The notes under the pieces: generated by a model
The model's database searches: none
The model's input: the letters and a program-made list of their open reading frames with translations, nothing else
What the model was told of the DNA's origin: nothing
Shown here: piece after piece, positions 53,741-63,127 of the stretch
How the letters are laid out: each line of letters begins with the position of its first letter
How positions within the stretch are numbered: position 1 is the stretch's first letter
Source of the DNA: Pseudophaeobacter profundi
Lineage (GTDB): Bacteria; Pseudomonadota; Alphaproteobacteria; Rhodobacterales; Rhodobacteraceae
Direction: 5' to 3'
Assembly (NCBI RefSeq): GCF_029697505.1
Contig: NZ_JARJEF010000013.1
Coordinates: 27,123 to 91,122, forward strand
DNA length: 64,000 nt
Translations under genes and position numbers: made by a program

Positions 53741-54616
53741 TTAGCGGGTGGGGACGGGGGTTTCGCCGCGATAGTCGTAAAACCCGCGTTGGGTTTTGCG
53801 GCCCAGCCAGCCGGCCTCAACATATTTGGTCAAGAGCGGGCATGGGCGGTATTTGGTATCCGCGAGGCCTTCGTGCAGCACATTCATGATGGCCAGGCAG
53901 GTGTCCAGGCCAATGAAATCGGCCAGTTCAAGCGGTCCCATTGGGTGGTTGGCGCCCAGTTTCATGGATTCATCAATGGATTTGACCGAGCCGACGCCTT
54001 CATAGAGGGTATAGACCGCTTCGTTGATCATCGGCATCAGGATGCGGTTGACGATGAAGGCGGGGAAGTCTTCGGCGCTGGCAGAGGTCTTGCCGAGCCG
54101 TTCAACCACCTGGCGGCAGCTTTCAAAGGTTTCTTCATCGGTGGCAATGCCGCGGATCAATTCGACCAGCTGCATCACCGGCACCGGGTTCATAAAGTGG
54201 AACCCCATGAAGCGTTCCGGCCGGTCGGTGCGGCTGGCCAGGCGGGTGATCGAGATCGAGGAGGTGTTAGAGGTGAGAATCGTATGCGGCTGAAGGTGCG
54301 GCTGCAGATCCTCAAAGATCGCCTGCTTGACAGTTTCACGTTCGGTTGCCGCTTCGATCACAAGATCAGTGGCACCGATATCGGCCAGCGCCAGGGTGGT
54401 GGTGATGCGGGCCAATGCGTCGCTGACCTCTGCCTCGGCGATTTTGCCACGGCTGGCCTGACGCGCCATGTTTTTGTGAATTGCGCTGATTGCGGCATCC
54501 AAAGATTGCTGACTAATGTCATTCAAAACAACGTCATAGCCCGCAAGCGCCATGACATGCGCGATGCCATTGCCCATCTGGCCTGCGCCGATGATGCCAA
54601 TCTTTTTGATGTCCAT
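53741..54616 (-). CDS. 3-hydroxybutyryl-CoA dehydrogenase
   Basis: This 291-residue NAD(P)-dependent enzyme oxidises or reduces 3-hydroxyacyl-CoA. The Rossmann start is KIGIIGAGQMGNGIAHVMAL and the active-site region is MGFHFMNPVPVMQLVELI, followed by FPAFIVNRILMPMINEAVYT. Typical of short-chain (butyryl) enzymes (hbd/paaH). It belongs with the CoA metabolism seen in mcd and etfAB. It is divergent from the DUF6473 gene. Confidence 0.93.
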   Translation of the reverse strand: MDIKKIGIIGAGQMGNGIAHVMALAGYDVVLNDISQQSLDAAISAIHKNMARQASRGKIAEAEVSDALARITTTLALADIGATDLVIEAATERETVKQAIFEDLQPHLQPHTILTSNTSSISITRLASRTDRPERFMGFHFMNPVPVMQLVELIRGIATDEETFESCRQVVERLGKTSASAEDFPAFIVNRILMPMINEAVYTLYEGVGSVKSIDESMKLGANHPMGPLELADFIGLDTCLAIMNVLHEGLADTKYRPCPLLTKYVEAGWLGRKTQRGFYDYRGETPVPTR

Positions 54617-54772
54617 GTCTCGGGCTCCTCGTTTGCCTGCGCTGCAACCTTATCGGTGGCTTTGGGGCAGATACAAGGCTCGTCGTTCTGAATTTTAGGT
54701 GAAATTTAGGTTTAGGGAAATTGCAATCCTTCACCGCCAAAGTGATCTTCGGGTGAATTATAAGGTGGGACC

Positions 54773-55588
54773 ATGAGCTATGAACTCAAGAGCGCCAATG
54801 CGCTTGCAGGGGGAACGTGCTGTTATGCCGGATCGCGGCTGCCGGTACGAGGCCCCAAAAGAGATTTAACGCGTCCATACTTTGCATTTCTCGGCGGAAC
54901 CGAGATGTTTGGGCGCTTCGTAAAAACCCCTTTTTCTGATGTCAGCGAATCCTTGATAGAGGTGCCCTGTGTCAATATTGCGGCGGTGAATGCGGGGTTG
55001 GATACTTTTGCCAGTGATGCGGCGGTTCTGAAGGTTGCGCGGCAGGCGCGGGTTGCGGTGGTGCAGCTGATGGGAGCGCAGAATATCTCTAACCGGTATT
55101 ACCGGGTGCACCCCCGGCGAAATGACCGTTTTTTGCAGGCGCAGCCTGATCTGAAGGCGCTGTTCCCCGAAGTGGATTATACCGAGTTCCACTTTAACAA
55201 ACATTTGCTGACAACGCTGCAGGCCCTGTCCGAAGAGCGGTTTGATGACGTGCGCCGTCACCTGCAAGAGACCTGGGTTATCAAGATGCAAAAGGTGATC
55301 GAGGCGCTGGAGGGGCGGGTTTTGATGCTCTGGTTGACCTATGATCTGCAGGGGCGGTCTGCCTTCAGTTATGAGCCGACTTTGGTCGAGCGCAGCATGG
55401 TGAAAGCCTTGCAAGCCCGTACCAAGGGTTTGGTCGAAGTGTCGGTGACCCCGGCTGGGCGGGTGGATGATCTTGAGGGGATGCAGTTGGGAGAGCTAGA
55501 TTTACCTGCAGCGCAGCATGTGCTGGGCCCCAAAGAGCACGCTCGCATTGGCTGTGCCCTGGCAGAGGCATTGCAGGGCCTGTCCTGA
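54773..55588 (+). CDS. DUF6473 family protein
   Basis: The 271-residue soluble protein has the pattern YELKSANALAGGTCCYAGSR, PYFAFLGGTEMFGRFV, LIEVPCVNIAAVNAGLDTFA, VVQLMGAQNISNRYYRVHPR and RNDRFLQAQPDLKALFPEVD. This matches a Rhodobacteraceae-rich family of unknown function whose general look recalls a SGNH/GDSL- or sulfotransferase-like fold, which is a guess. It is divergent from the hydroxybutyryl-CoA dehydrogenase and followed by a terminator. The upstream region is A+T-rich and may hold its promoter. Confidence 0.8.
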   Translation: MSYELKSANALAGGTCCYAGSRLPVRGPKRDLTRPYFAFLGGTEMFGRFVKTPFSDVSESLIEVPCVNIAAVNAGLDTFASDAAVLKVARQARVAVVQLMGAQNISNRYYRVHPRRNDRFLQAQPDLKALFPEVDYTEFHFNKHLLTTLQALSEERFDDVRRHLQETWVIKMQKVIEALEGRVLMLWLTYDLQGRSAFSYEPTLVERSMVKALQARTKGLVEVSVTPAGRVDDLEGMQLGELDLPAAQHVLGPKEHARIGCALAEALQGLS

Positions 55589-55631
55589 TCGCTGGGCGTG
55601 CGGTGCCTGGATCTGGCGCTGCCATATAAAA

Positions 55632-55660
55632 ACGGGGCCCGCGATATTCGCGCGCCCCGT
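55632..55660. terminator. Terminator between the DUF6473 gene and etfA
   Basis: ACGGGGC (55632-55638) pairs with GCCCCGT (55654-55660), with an inner CGCGA/TCGCG pair. Runs of A and T flank it, so it may serve both convergent genes. Confidence 0.7.
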
Positions 55661-55692
55661 TCTGCATTTTGTGGCCTTGTGTGGCGTGTGGA

Positions 55693-56622
55693 TTAGCCGA
55701 GTTTTTCGGTCAGCTCAGGCACGGCTGCAAAGAGGTCGGCAACTAGGCCAAAGTCGGCAACCTGGAAGATTGGCGCTTCTTCGTCCTTGTTGATCGCCAC
55801 GATCACCTTGGAGTCTTTCATGCCGGCCAGGTGCTGGATCGCGCCAGAGATGCCGATGGCAATATAGAGATCCGGAGCGACGACCTTACCGGTCTGGCCA
55901 ACTTGCCAGTCGTTGGGGGCATAGCCGGAATCAACCGCCGCACGCGAGGCACCAACCGCCGCGCCCAGCTTGTCTGCCAGGCCTTCGATCAGTTTGAAGT
56001 CATCTTCGGAGCCAACGCCGCGACCACCAGAAACAACCACACCAGCCGAGGTCAGCTCGGGGCGATCGCTTGCGGCAACCTTGTCTTCGATCCATTCGGA
56101 CAGGCCGGGGTTTTCGGCGGCACCGATGGTTTCAACTGCGGCAGAGCCACCGTCGCCAGCTGCGTCAAATGTCGCGGTGCGGAAAGAAATTACTTTCTTT
56201 GCATCCGAGGATTTGACAGTCTGGATTGCGTTGCCTGCATAGATGGGGCGTTCAAAGGTGGAGCCGTCAACAACAGCTGTCACATCCGAGATCACCATGA
56301 CGTCCAGCAGCGCGGCCACGCGGGGCAGCACGTTTTTGGCGTCGGTGGTGGCGGGGGCAACGATGTGCTCATAGTCACCAGCCAGCGAGACGATCAGCGC
56401 CGCTGTGGGTTCCGCCAGGCGGTGGCCCAGGGATGCATCTTCAGCGACCAGAACCTTGGCAACACCAGCGATTTTGGCGGCTTCGGCACCAGCTGCGGCG
56501 GCAGAGGCACCAGCGGCTAGAACAGTCACGTCGCCCAGAGCTGCGGCAGCGGTCACAGCCTTTGCGGTTGCGTCCAGCGCGAGGGCGCCATCGGTGACTT
56601 CAGCAAGGAGAAGAACAGCCAT
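55693..56622 (-). CDS. etfA: Electron transfer flavoprotein alpha subunit
   Basis: The 309-residue subunit binds FAD and accepts electrons from acyl-CoA dehydrogenases. The FAD-binding C-terminal region contains [40 protein letters not shown] and [20 protein letters not shown]. Its ATG overlaps the etfB stop by one base (TAATG). Its likely clients include Mcd at 40925. Confidence 0.96.
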   Translation of the reverse strand: MAVLLLAEVTDGALALDATAKAVTAAAALGDVTVLAAGASAAAAGAEAAKIAGVAKVLVAEDASLGHRLAEPTAALIVSLAGDYEHIVAPATTDAKNVLPRVAALLDVMVISDVTAVVDGSTFERPIYAGNAIQTVKSSDAKKVISFRTATFDAAGDGGSAAVETIGAAENPGLSEWIEDKVAASDRPELTSAGVVVSGGRGVGSEDDFKLIEGLADKLGAAVGASRAAVDSGYAPNDWQVGQTGKVVAPDLYIAIGISGAIQHLAGMKDSKVIVAINKDEEAPIFQVADFGLVADLFAAVPELTEKLG

Positions 56623-57380
56623 TACACAGCCCCCGCTTCTTTGAGTTTCTCGACCAGCTCGTCAACCGAACCAACCATGATACCGGCGGCACGCGCCGCT
56701 GGTTCGGAGGTGGAGACCACTTCCAGGCGTGGCGTGGTATCGACGCCGTAATCCGCAGCGGTCTTTTCCGCCATCGGCTTTTTCTTTGCCTTCATGATGT
56801 TGGGCAGCGACGCATAGCGTGGCTCGTTCAGGCGCAGGTCAACGGTAACGATGGCAGGCATCTTTACCGAAATGGTCTGCAGGCCACCGTCAACTTCACG
56901 GGTCACTTTGGCGGTGTCGCCGTCGATGTCCAGCTCAGAGGCAAAGGTGCCCTGCGACCAGCCCAGAAGGGCGGACAGCATCTGACCAGTGGCGTTCATG
57001 TCGTTGTCGATCGCCTGCTTGCCGGCAAGCACGATGCCTGGCTGCTCTTCTTCCACAACCTTGGCCAGGATCTTGGCAACGGCGAGGGGTTCGATATCGG
57101 TGTGAACATCCTCTGCTGCAACAACCAGGATGGCGCGGTCTGCGCCCATAGCCAGCGCGGTGCGCAGGGTTTCCTGGGCTTGTTTCACGCCGATGGAAAC
57201 AGCGACGACTTCATCAGCCTTGCCTGCTTCCTTGAGGCGAATGGCCTCTTCGACAGCGATTTCGTCGAAGGGATTCATCGACATTTTGACGTTGGCGAGA
57301 TCGACACCGCTTCCGTCCGCTTTGACGCGGACTTTCACGTTATAGTCAATCACGCGTTTGACAGGCACGAGTACCTTCAT
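56622..57380 (-). CDS. etfB: Electron transfer flavoprotein beta subunit
   Basis: The 252-residue subunit holds AMP and completes the ETF heterodimer. Family segments are [60 protein letters not shown] and the recognition loop [20 protein letters not shown]. The start at 57380 is preceded by AAGGAGAG. The ETF pair passes electrons to ETF-ubiquinone oxidoreductase, which is elsewhere. Confidence 0.97.
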   Translation of the reverse strand: MKVLVPVKRVIDYNVKVRVKADGSGVDLANVKMSMNPFDEIAVEEAIRLKEAGKADEVVAVSIGVKQAQETLRTALAMGADRAILVVAAEDVHTDIEPLAVAKILAKVVEEEQPGIVLAGKQAIDNDMNATGQMLSALLGWSQGTFASELDIDGDTAKVTREVDGGLQTISVKMPAIVTVDLRLNEPRYASLPNIMKAKKKPMAEKTAADYGVDTTPRLEVVSTSEPAARAAGIMVGSVDELVEKLKEAGAV

Positions 57381-57751
57381 TTGCGTTCTCTCCTTAACAA
57401 ACGGCATACCGCCAAGACGGCTGCCCTCTCTGCTCTCGCGCTGTTGATACCGGGTCAGTCCGGGGCACAACAGGGGAAAATCGTCACGTTGTCCTTCGCA
57501 GACGTCGCGTTTGGCTTTTTGTCACGACAATCTTGCAAGAATGTTGCGCGATCTCTGCGGTGGATTTCGCTGGGTGCAACACCTGGCTGGTGGCTTGCTC
57601 CGGTGTGACGGGGGCCGGAACAAGGATTTCGTAGGGCCGAATCGCGGCCCTGTCGATAGGGGAGTGCCGGGGGTGACGCCGCGACGCAGCATGTGACGCT
57701 GGGTGCTTTTGCCCGCATTGGGGGATAGCGCCCTCTGGACGGTCTTGTGGC
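57381..57751. other. Intergenic region upstream of etfB
   Basis: The 371-base gap between etfB and the adenosyltransferase gene holds no recognised gene or RNA. It should carry the etfB promoter, but no clear -35/-10 pair was found. Short frames in it have no family match. Confidence 0.5.
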
Positions 57752-58324
57752 TTAGCGGTTGGCGCCAGGCACCCAGAGCACATCTTTGGCGCCATTGTCA
57801 TTGGCTTTGCGCGAGGCGACAAAAAACCAATCAGACAGCCGGTTTAGATAGGTTACCGCCACCTGGTTGATGGACTGAACGCCCGCCAGATCGGTTGCCA
57901 GCCGTTCTGCCCGTCGGGCCACGGTACGGCAGACATGCAGATGTGCCGCCAGCGCGCTGCCGCCAGGCAGGACAAAGCTGCGCAGGCTGGCCAGATCCGC
58001 GTTCATCGCATCGATTTCGGCCTCAAGCCGGTCGACCTGCGCCTGCACCACCCGCAGCGGCGGGTAGTCGGCTTCGGCATCTTTTTCCATCTCGGGGCGG
58101 CAAAGATCGGCGCCCAGATCAAACAGATCGTTCTGAATGCGCGACAGGGCGGCATCCATCTCGCCCTCGGCCTCTAGCCGGGCGACGCCGATAAAGGCGT
58201 TCAATTCATCCGAAGTGCCATAGGCGTTGACGCGCGGATCGTGCTTGGCCACGCGGGTCCCATTGCCAAGCGCGGTGTCGCCCTTGTCGCCGGTGCGGGT
58301 GTAGATCTTGTTCAGAACCACCAT
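57752..58324 (-). CDS. Cob(I)yrinic acid a,c-diamide adenosyltransferase, PduO type
   Basis: This 190-residue protein adenosylates cobalamin, giving the cofactor for methylmalonyl-CoA and ethylmalonyl-CoA mutases. The ATP-binding N-terminus is KIYTRTGDKGDTALGNGTRV, then DELNAFIGVARLEAEGE, SFVLPGGSALAAHLHVCRTV and a C-terminal YLNRLSDWFFVASRKAN. It is the PduO family rather than CobA. It complements cobC and cbiB in the window and serves the ethylmalonyl-CoA route. Confidence 0.95.
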   Translation of the reverse strand: MVVLNKIYTRTGDKGDTALGNGTRVAKHDPRVNAYGTSDELNAFIGVARLEAEGEMDAALSRIQNDLFDLGADLCRPEMEKDAEADYPPLRVVQAQVDRLEAEIDAMNADLASLRSFVLPGGSALAAHLHVCRTVARRAERLATDLAGVQSINQVAVTYLNRLSDWFFVASRKANDNGAKDVLWVPGANR

Positions 58325-58353
58325 GATTTCAGGCCTCTTGTGATCGCTGTGGG

Positions 58354-58560
58354 TTATTGGCCGGCTTGGCCGCGCAGATAGACATAGGTCACCAAAAGCA
58401 CCACGGCAATAAACTGAAAGAACAGTCGCAGCCGCATCAGCTTGTTGCCGTATTTCTTGCTGATATCGCCGCCCTTGCCAAAACTGCCAAGCCCGAGAAG
58501 CAGAACCACCACCACGGCCGCCATGGCCAGTATTGCCAGTAGATAAAGTGGGTCACCCAT
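58354..58560 (-). CDS. HIG1-domain small membrane protein
   Basis: The 68-residue protein has two membrane segments: residues 5-25 (LYLLAILAMAAVVVVLLLGL) and about 47-61 (FFQFIAVVLLVTYVYL), joined by GKGGDISKKYGNKLMRLR. This is the hypoxia-induced protein (HIG_1_N) pattern; in alphaproteobacteria such proteins associate with cytochrome oxidase, but that is from other species. It starts 29 bases upstream of the adenosyltransferase gene's start, so the two are probably co-transcribed. Confidence 0.8.
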   Translation of the reverse strand: MGDPLYLLAILAMAAVVVVLLLGLGSFGKGGDISKKYGNKLMRLRLFFQFIAVVLLVTYVYLRGQAGQ

Positions 58561-58630
58561 GTGATCTCTCTTTCGTATTTACCTGATATCGGTCTAGCCG
58601 TTGCCGCCAGGATTGGCGACAGCGAATTGC

Positions 58631-59464
58631 CTATCTGAGCCTTCTCAGGATGCGGTCAATTGCCCGGGTCGTCAGGACACGGCGCAGCAGACCGGCCATA
58701 TGGGTGGGGGTCGTCACATGGTAGCGCGGCCGGGGGCGGGATGATTCGCAGGCCAGGATCAGCTTGGCAGTCACCGCCGAGGCCGGCAGTTCAAAGCGAT
58801 CCGGCCCGGAGCTTTCATAGAGCCGCTTTTGCAGGTTCTGTTCGTAAAAGGGCCGCAGGGCAGAGTTGCGCCAATCTACGTAGCGTTCAAAATGGGGTAT
58901 CGAATTCTCGCGGAACTTTGAGGTGATCGGCCCCGGCTCTATCAGCACTACCTTGATATCGGTGTCCATAAGTTCCACCCGCAGCGTATCTGTCAGCCCT
59001 TCCAGGGCGTATTTGGTAGCCACATATGCGCCGCGCCAGGGCATCGCGACAAAACCCAGGATGGAAGAGTTCTGCACAATGCGCCCATGGCCCTGTGCCC
59101 GCATCACCGGGAGCACCTGCCGGGTCAGCTCGTGCCAGCCGAAGACGTTGCTTTCAAAGATATCGCGCAGCGCCTCGGTTGGCAGGTCTTCGACCGCGCC
59201 GGCCAGGCCGTGGGCACCGTTGTTGAACAGGACATCCAGCGTGCCACCGGTTGCCTGCAGCACCTCGGCCAGGCCCTGGGCGATGCTGTCTGTATCAGTG
59301 TAGTCAATGCGCGGGCTGTCAAAGCCTTCGGCGCGTAGGTGGTCGCAGTCCTGCGCCTGACGACAAGAGGCAAAGACCTTCCAGCCGCGATCCCTCATGC
59401 CACGGGCCGCGTCCAGGCCGATGCCAGAAGAGCAGCCGGTGATCAGAATTGTTTTTTGCATCAT
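58631..59464 (-). CDS. Short-chain dehydrogenase/reductase
   Basis: The 277-residue SDR oxidoreductase has the cofactor site ILITGCSSGIGLDAARGM, the LFNNGAHGLAGAVEDLP stretch, the catalytic Ser in VQNSSILGFVAMPWRGAYVA and YxxxK in YVATKYALEGL. The C-terminal SRPRPRYHVTTPTHMAGLLR suggests a lipid-type substrate, but none is proven. It begins with two ATGs (59464 or 59461). GCAGGG lies upstream. It is possibly co-oriented with the SH3 gene. Confidence 0.9.
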   Translation of the reverse strand: MMQKTILITGCSSGIGLDAARGMRDRGWKVFASCRQAQDCDHLRAEGFDSPRIDYTDTDSIAQGLAEVLQATGGTLDVLFNNGAHGLAGAVEDLPTEALRDIFESNVFGWHELTRQVLPVMRAQGHGRIVQNSSILGFVAMPWRGAYVATKYALEGLTDTLRVELMDTDIKVVLIEPGPITSKFRENSIPHFERYVDWRNSALRPFYEQNLQKRLYESSGPDRFELPASAVTAKLILACESSRPRPRYHVTTPTHMAGLLRRVLTTRAIDRILRRLR

Positions 59465-59515
59465 GCGACCCTGCAATAGAAACCCCCAAGGCAATTGCCG
59501 GGGCTGTTTACAGGG

Positions 59516-60244
59516 TTATGAAGCTTTCTTGCTGACCAGGGAAGCGGCAACCCAACCGATCTTGTTGCCTTTTTGCGTGCGCAGATGCAGCCAGCCGGTG
59601 CCGCTGTCTTCTATCACCAGGACCTTATCCCCGGCCAGCAGGCGGCCCATCACCGGATAGATCGTTCCTGGACCCTGGCGCATATTCACCCGCGAGGCCC
59701 GTATTTGGCGAATATCGAGATAGGCCTCGGGGGGCGGGGCGGGTTGTTGCGCCGCACTGTTGGAAAAGCGGGTGTTCAGCGTCATGCCCTGACGATTCTG
59801 ACCCGATGTCATGGCGACCAGCCCGCCCTGGATACCGCCCTGGGCCGCGTCCATATGCAGCAGGCCAGTTTCGGCAGTGGCGGCAAAGGCGCTGCTGGAG
59901 CTTTGCAGGCTGGTGCCAGAGGCGGCGATCTTGGCCAGAGCGATGGCCTGGCGCTGTTCGGGGTCTGCCTGGGGCCGGGCTGGTGTGGTCGCAGCGCGCG
60001 CAGCGGTGGCGGTGGCGGTGGGCATGGGCTGGTGTCGCGCCGCAGCGACCACCAGTTCAGCCGCGCGCAGCCTGGCAGGGCGCTGGAATTTATCGTCCAA
60101 AGCGGCCTGGCTGCCAGAGGCGACTTCACGGCTATGAGGGGGATCTGCGTCCGGGCGTTCGGGGGGCGCAAAATCGCTGCCGCCACTGATTTCGTAAAAA
60201 GCCAGGCCCAAAAAAGCAAAAGACACAATAACAAAGCGCGACAT
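59516..60244 (-). CDS. SH3 domain-containing protein, exported
   Basis: The 242-residue protein starts MSRFVIVSFAFLGLAFYEIS, a signal or anchor sequence. Residues of about 30-165 are low-complexity, rich in Ala, Gln, Arg and Pro. A bacterial SH3 domain of about 170-238 follows: RQIRASRVNMRQGPGTIYPV, MGRLLAGDKVLVIEDSGTGW, LHLRTQKGNKIGWVAASLV. Such proteins bind the cell wall or peptides. The start at 60244 is chosen over a longer frame because it begins the signal sequence; AGGGGG lies upstream on that strand. Confidence 0.85.
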   Translation of the reverse strand: MSRFVIVSFAFLGLAFYEISGGSDFAPPERPDADPPHSREVASGSQAALDDKFQRPARLRAAELVVAAARHQPMPTATATAARAATTPARPQADPEQRQAIALAKIAASGTSLQSSSSAFAATAETGLLHMDAAQGGIQGGLVAMTSGQNRQGMTLNTRFSNSAAQQPAPPPEAYLDIRQIRASRVNMRQGPGTIYPVMGRLLAGDKVLVIEDSGTGWLHLRTQKGNKIGWVAASLVSKKAS

Positions 60245-60617
60245 AGCGCATCCCCCTGGATAAACTTCAAAGGCTGCATGGGTTGGTGGCGGGCCCAAAT
60301 CGCTTGGAACTCGGAGCGCGGGCATGGGCCGCTGCGGCAGTGCTAAGACCGCCTGACCCTAGGCAGGTTTGATTAATGTAGTACGAATATCATCAAGGCA
60401 CAGGCCCAACACAGGGGAGACTGCTTCGGCTTCTCCCCCTTGGCGCTTTGTGATGTGCTGGTCAAAGGGCTTGGCCGCGATGAAGCGGTGGCAAGGACGG
60501 GCCGCACAGTGGGCAACATAGCAGGGGCCAACATAAAAGAGTGGCGCTGTCGCCAAGGCGGTGGATAAAAGTGAACCACCGCTTTACCGCGCCGGGTGGG
60601 CAAAGTATCACCAAGGG
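60245..60617. other. Divergent region upstream of parC
   Basis: The 373-base region contains a hairpin at 60414-60438: GGGGAGA pairs with TCTCCCC around an apical GC-TTCG-GC tetraloop. No T-run follows, so it is a structured element or weak terminator of unknown use. AAGGG lies just before the parC start. A 65-codon minus-strand frame at 60359-60556 has no family features and is not called. Confidence 0.45.
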
Positions 60618-62963
60618 ATGAACGACACCGTAGATAATACCGATGCCCCTCAGCCGCAGAACGGCGAGATCCTGGAACCCCTGCGCCGCGCCATCGGCGA
60701 GCGCTACCTGACCTATGCGCTGAGCACCATCATGCACCGGGCCCTGCCCGATGCACGTGACGGGCTGAAACCTGTGCACCGGCGGATCCTCTACGCCATG
60801 AGCCGCCTGCGGCTCAGCTCCTCGGGCGGGTTTTTGAAATCGGCCAAGATTTCGGGCGATACCATGGGGGATTTCCACCCGCATGGGGATGCGGCGATCT
60901 ATGATGCCATGGCCCGCCTGGCGCAGGATTTCAACGTGCGCTACCCGCTCGTTGACGGCCAGGGCAACTTTGGCAATATCGACGGCGATAACCCGGCGGC
61001 CTCGCGCTATACAGAGGCGCGCATGACCTTCGTCGCCGAGGCCATGCTGGACGGCCTGTCAGAGGATGCTGTTGATTTTCGCGACAACTACGATGGTCGC
61101 CTGACGGAACCTGCGGTTCTGCCTGCGACCTTTCCGAACATTCTGGCGAATGGCGCGGCGGGTATCGCTGTGGGCATGGCGACCAATATTCCGCCGCATA
61201 ACATCGTCGAGCTTGTCGATGCCTGTATCCACCTGATCAAGTCACCCGGAGCCGATGATGATACGCTGCTGAAACATGTGCCGGGGCCGGATTTCCCCAC
61301 CGGTGGCATCATTGTTGAACCGCGTGATAACATCGCCAAGGCCTATCGCACCGGGCGCGGCTCCTTCCGATTGCGCTGTAGCCATGAGGTCGAAGACCTG
61401 GGCCGCGGCCAGTGGCAGATTGTCATCACCGAAATTCCCTATCAGGTGCAGAAATCCAAGCTGATCGAAAAGATCGCCGAGTTGATCCAGACCAAGAAGG
61501 TGCCGATTCTTGCGGATGTGCGCGATGAATCCGCTGATGATATCCGCGTCATTCTGGAGCCAAAGTCAAAGAACGTCGATCCAGACGTTTTGATGAACAT
61601 GATGTTCCGCAATTCGGATCTTGAGGTCAGGTTCAGCCTGAACATGAATGTTCTGATCGACGGGGTCACGCCCAAGGTCTGTTCGATGAAAGAGGTGCTG
61701 CGCGCCTTCCTCGATCATCGCCGCGATGTGCTTCAGCGTCGCTCGCAGCACCGTATGGCCAAGATCGATCACCGGCTGGAAGTGCTGGATGGTTTTATCA
61801 TTGCCTTCCTCAATCTGGATCGGGTGATCGACATCATCCGCTATGACGAAGACCCAAAGGCCGCGCTGATGCGGGAAAACTGGGCTCTGGATCATCCGCG
61901 TGCCTATGATGAAGCCGACTATGTCTCGCCCAAGGCTGGCACCGGAGAGCTGAGCGAAGTCCAGGCCGAAGCGATTCTCAACATGCGGCTGCGGTCGTTG
62001 CGTCGCCTTGAAGAGGTGGAACTGACCCGTGAACGCGATGCGCTGCGCGATGAACGCGCCGGACTGGTCGAGCTGTTGGCCTCGGATGATCTGCAATGGA
62101 GCCAGATCACCGATCAGTTGCGCGCCACCAAAAAGCAATTTGGCAAGGATTATGTTGGCGGCGCCCGCCGCTCCCGCTTTGCCGAGGCGGGCGAAGTCGA
62201 AGAGGTGCCGCTGGAGGCGATGATCGACCGCGAGCCCATCACCGTGGTCTGCAGTCAAATGGGCTGGGTGCGGGCGATGACGGGGCATATCGATCTGACG
62301 CGCGAGCTGAAGTTCAAGGATGGCGATGGTCCGCGCTTTGTCTTCCACGCGGAAACCACCGACCGGCTGCTGGTCTTCGGTAGCAACGGCCGGTTCTACA
62401 CCATCAGCGCCGCCAATCTGCCCGGTGGCCGCGGCATGGGCGAACCCCTGCGCCTGATGGTCGATCTGCCCAACGAAGTCGAAATTGTTGATATCCTGAT
62501 CCACAACCCCGAGGGGCGCCTGCTGGTGGCCTCTTCTGCGGGGAATGGTTTCATCTGCGCCGAAACAGATATCGTTGCCCAGACCCGTGGCGGCAAGCAG
62601 GTGCTGAACGTCAAGGATGACGACCGCGCCCAGGTCTGCATCCCGGTCACCGGCGATCATGTGGCGATCGTATCTGAAAACGGCAAGTTCCTGGTCTTCT
62701 CTGTCGAAGAGATGCCAGAGCTTACCCGTGGCAAAGGCGTGCGGCTGCAAAAGTACAATATGGCACGCGGCAAGCAGGGCTCTCTGGAACTGGACGGTGG
62801 CCTTAGCGATATCACCACCTTCAACTGGGAAGAAGGAATTTCCTGGGAGATGGGCGGTGGCAAGACCCGGCATGAAACCGATCTGAGCCAATGGTTGGGC
62901 AAGCGGGCCGGGGTCGGCAAACGTCCGCCTCATGGCTTCCCGCGCAACTATAAATTCAAGTGA
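60618..62963 (+). CDS. parC: DNA topoisomerase IV subunit A
   Basis: The 781-residue subunit breaks and rejoins DNA to decatenate replicated chromosomes with ParE. The N-terminal winged helix contains YALSTIMHRALPDARDGLKP, VHRRILYAMSRL and the catalytic Tyr131 in PAASRYTEARM. The DGLKPVHRR start segment follows the expected ILEPLRRAIGERYLTYALS. A C-terminal DNA-wrapping beta-propeller occupies about 490-760. An in-frame ATG 60561 is 19 codons earlier, but the MNDTVDNTDA start after AAGGG is more likely. Confidence 0.95.
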   Translation: MNDTVDNTDAPQPQNGEILEPLRRAIGERYLTYALSTIMHRALPDARDGLKPVHRRILYAMSRLRLSSSGGFLKSAKISGDTMGDFHPHGDAAIYDAMARLAQDFNVRYPLVDGQGNFGNIDGDNPAASRYTEARMTFVAEAMLDGLSEDAVDFRDNYDGRLTEPAVLPATFPNILANGAAGIAVGMATNIPPHNIVELVDACIHLIKSPGADDDTLLKHVPGPDFPTGGIIVEPRDNIAKAYRTGRGSFRLRCSHEVEDLGRGQWQIVITEIPYQVQKSKLIEKIAELIQTKKVPILADVRDESADDIRVILEPKSKNVDPDVLMNMMFRNSDLEVRFSLNMNVLIDGVTPKVCSMKEVLRAFLDHRRDVLQRRSQHRMAKIDHRLEVLDGFIIAFLNLDRVIDIIRYDEDPKAALMRENWALDHPRAYDEADYVSPKAGTGELSEVQAEAILNMRLRSLRRLEEVELTRERDALRDERAGLVELLASDDLQWSQITDQLRATKKQFGKDYVGGARRSRFAEAGEVEEVPLEAMIDREPITVVCSQMGWVRAMTGHIDLTRELKFKDGDGPRFVFHAETTDRLLVFGSNGRFYTISAANLPGGRGMGEPLRLMVDLPNEVEIVDILIHNPEGRLLVASSAGNGFICAETDIVAQTRGGKQVLNVKDDDRAQVCIPVTGDHVAIVSENGKFLVFSVEEMPELTRGKGVRLQKYNMARGKQGSLELDGGLSDITTFNWEEGISWEMGGGKTRHETDLSQWLGKRAGVGKRPPHGFPRNYKFK

Positions 62964-63041
62964 ACTGGGGCTTTAGCCACCTTCACCGCTCTTATTCGCA
63001 CCTGTTTTCTGTGACGGATCCGCCACCGAATGGCACGACGG

Positions 63042-63072
63042 CCGCCTTATCGGTTTACCGGTTGGGCGGCTT
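63042..63072 (+). terminator. Terminator after parC
   Basis: GCCGCC (63042-63047) pairs with GGCGGC (about 63066-63071), with an inner CGGT/ACCG arm, and is followed by TTTGGTTT. It lies about 80 bases after the parC stop. Confidence 0.6.
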
Positions 63073-63127
63073 TGGTTTATCTGATCCGAGTTTACCCCTG
63101 TTGCCCTACTTGATGAGGCCTTTCTGA

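Noticed and set aside
60359-60556. 65-codon minus-strand frame upstream of parC
   Set aside because: No ribosome binding site, no signal or domain pattern; overlaps a probable promoter region.
61566-62933. Long minus-strand frame opposite parC (455 codons)
   Set aside because: Shadow of parC codon bias; no start context or family match.
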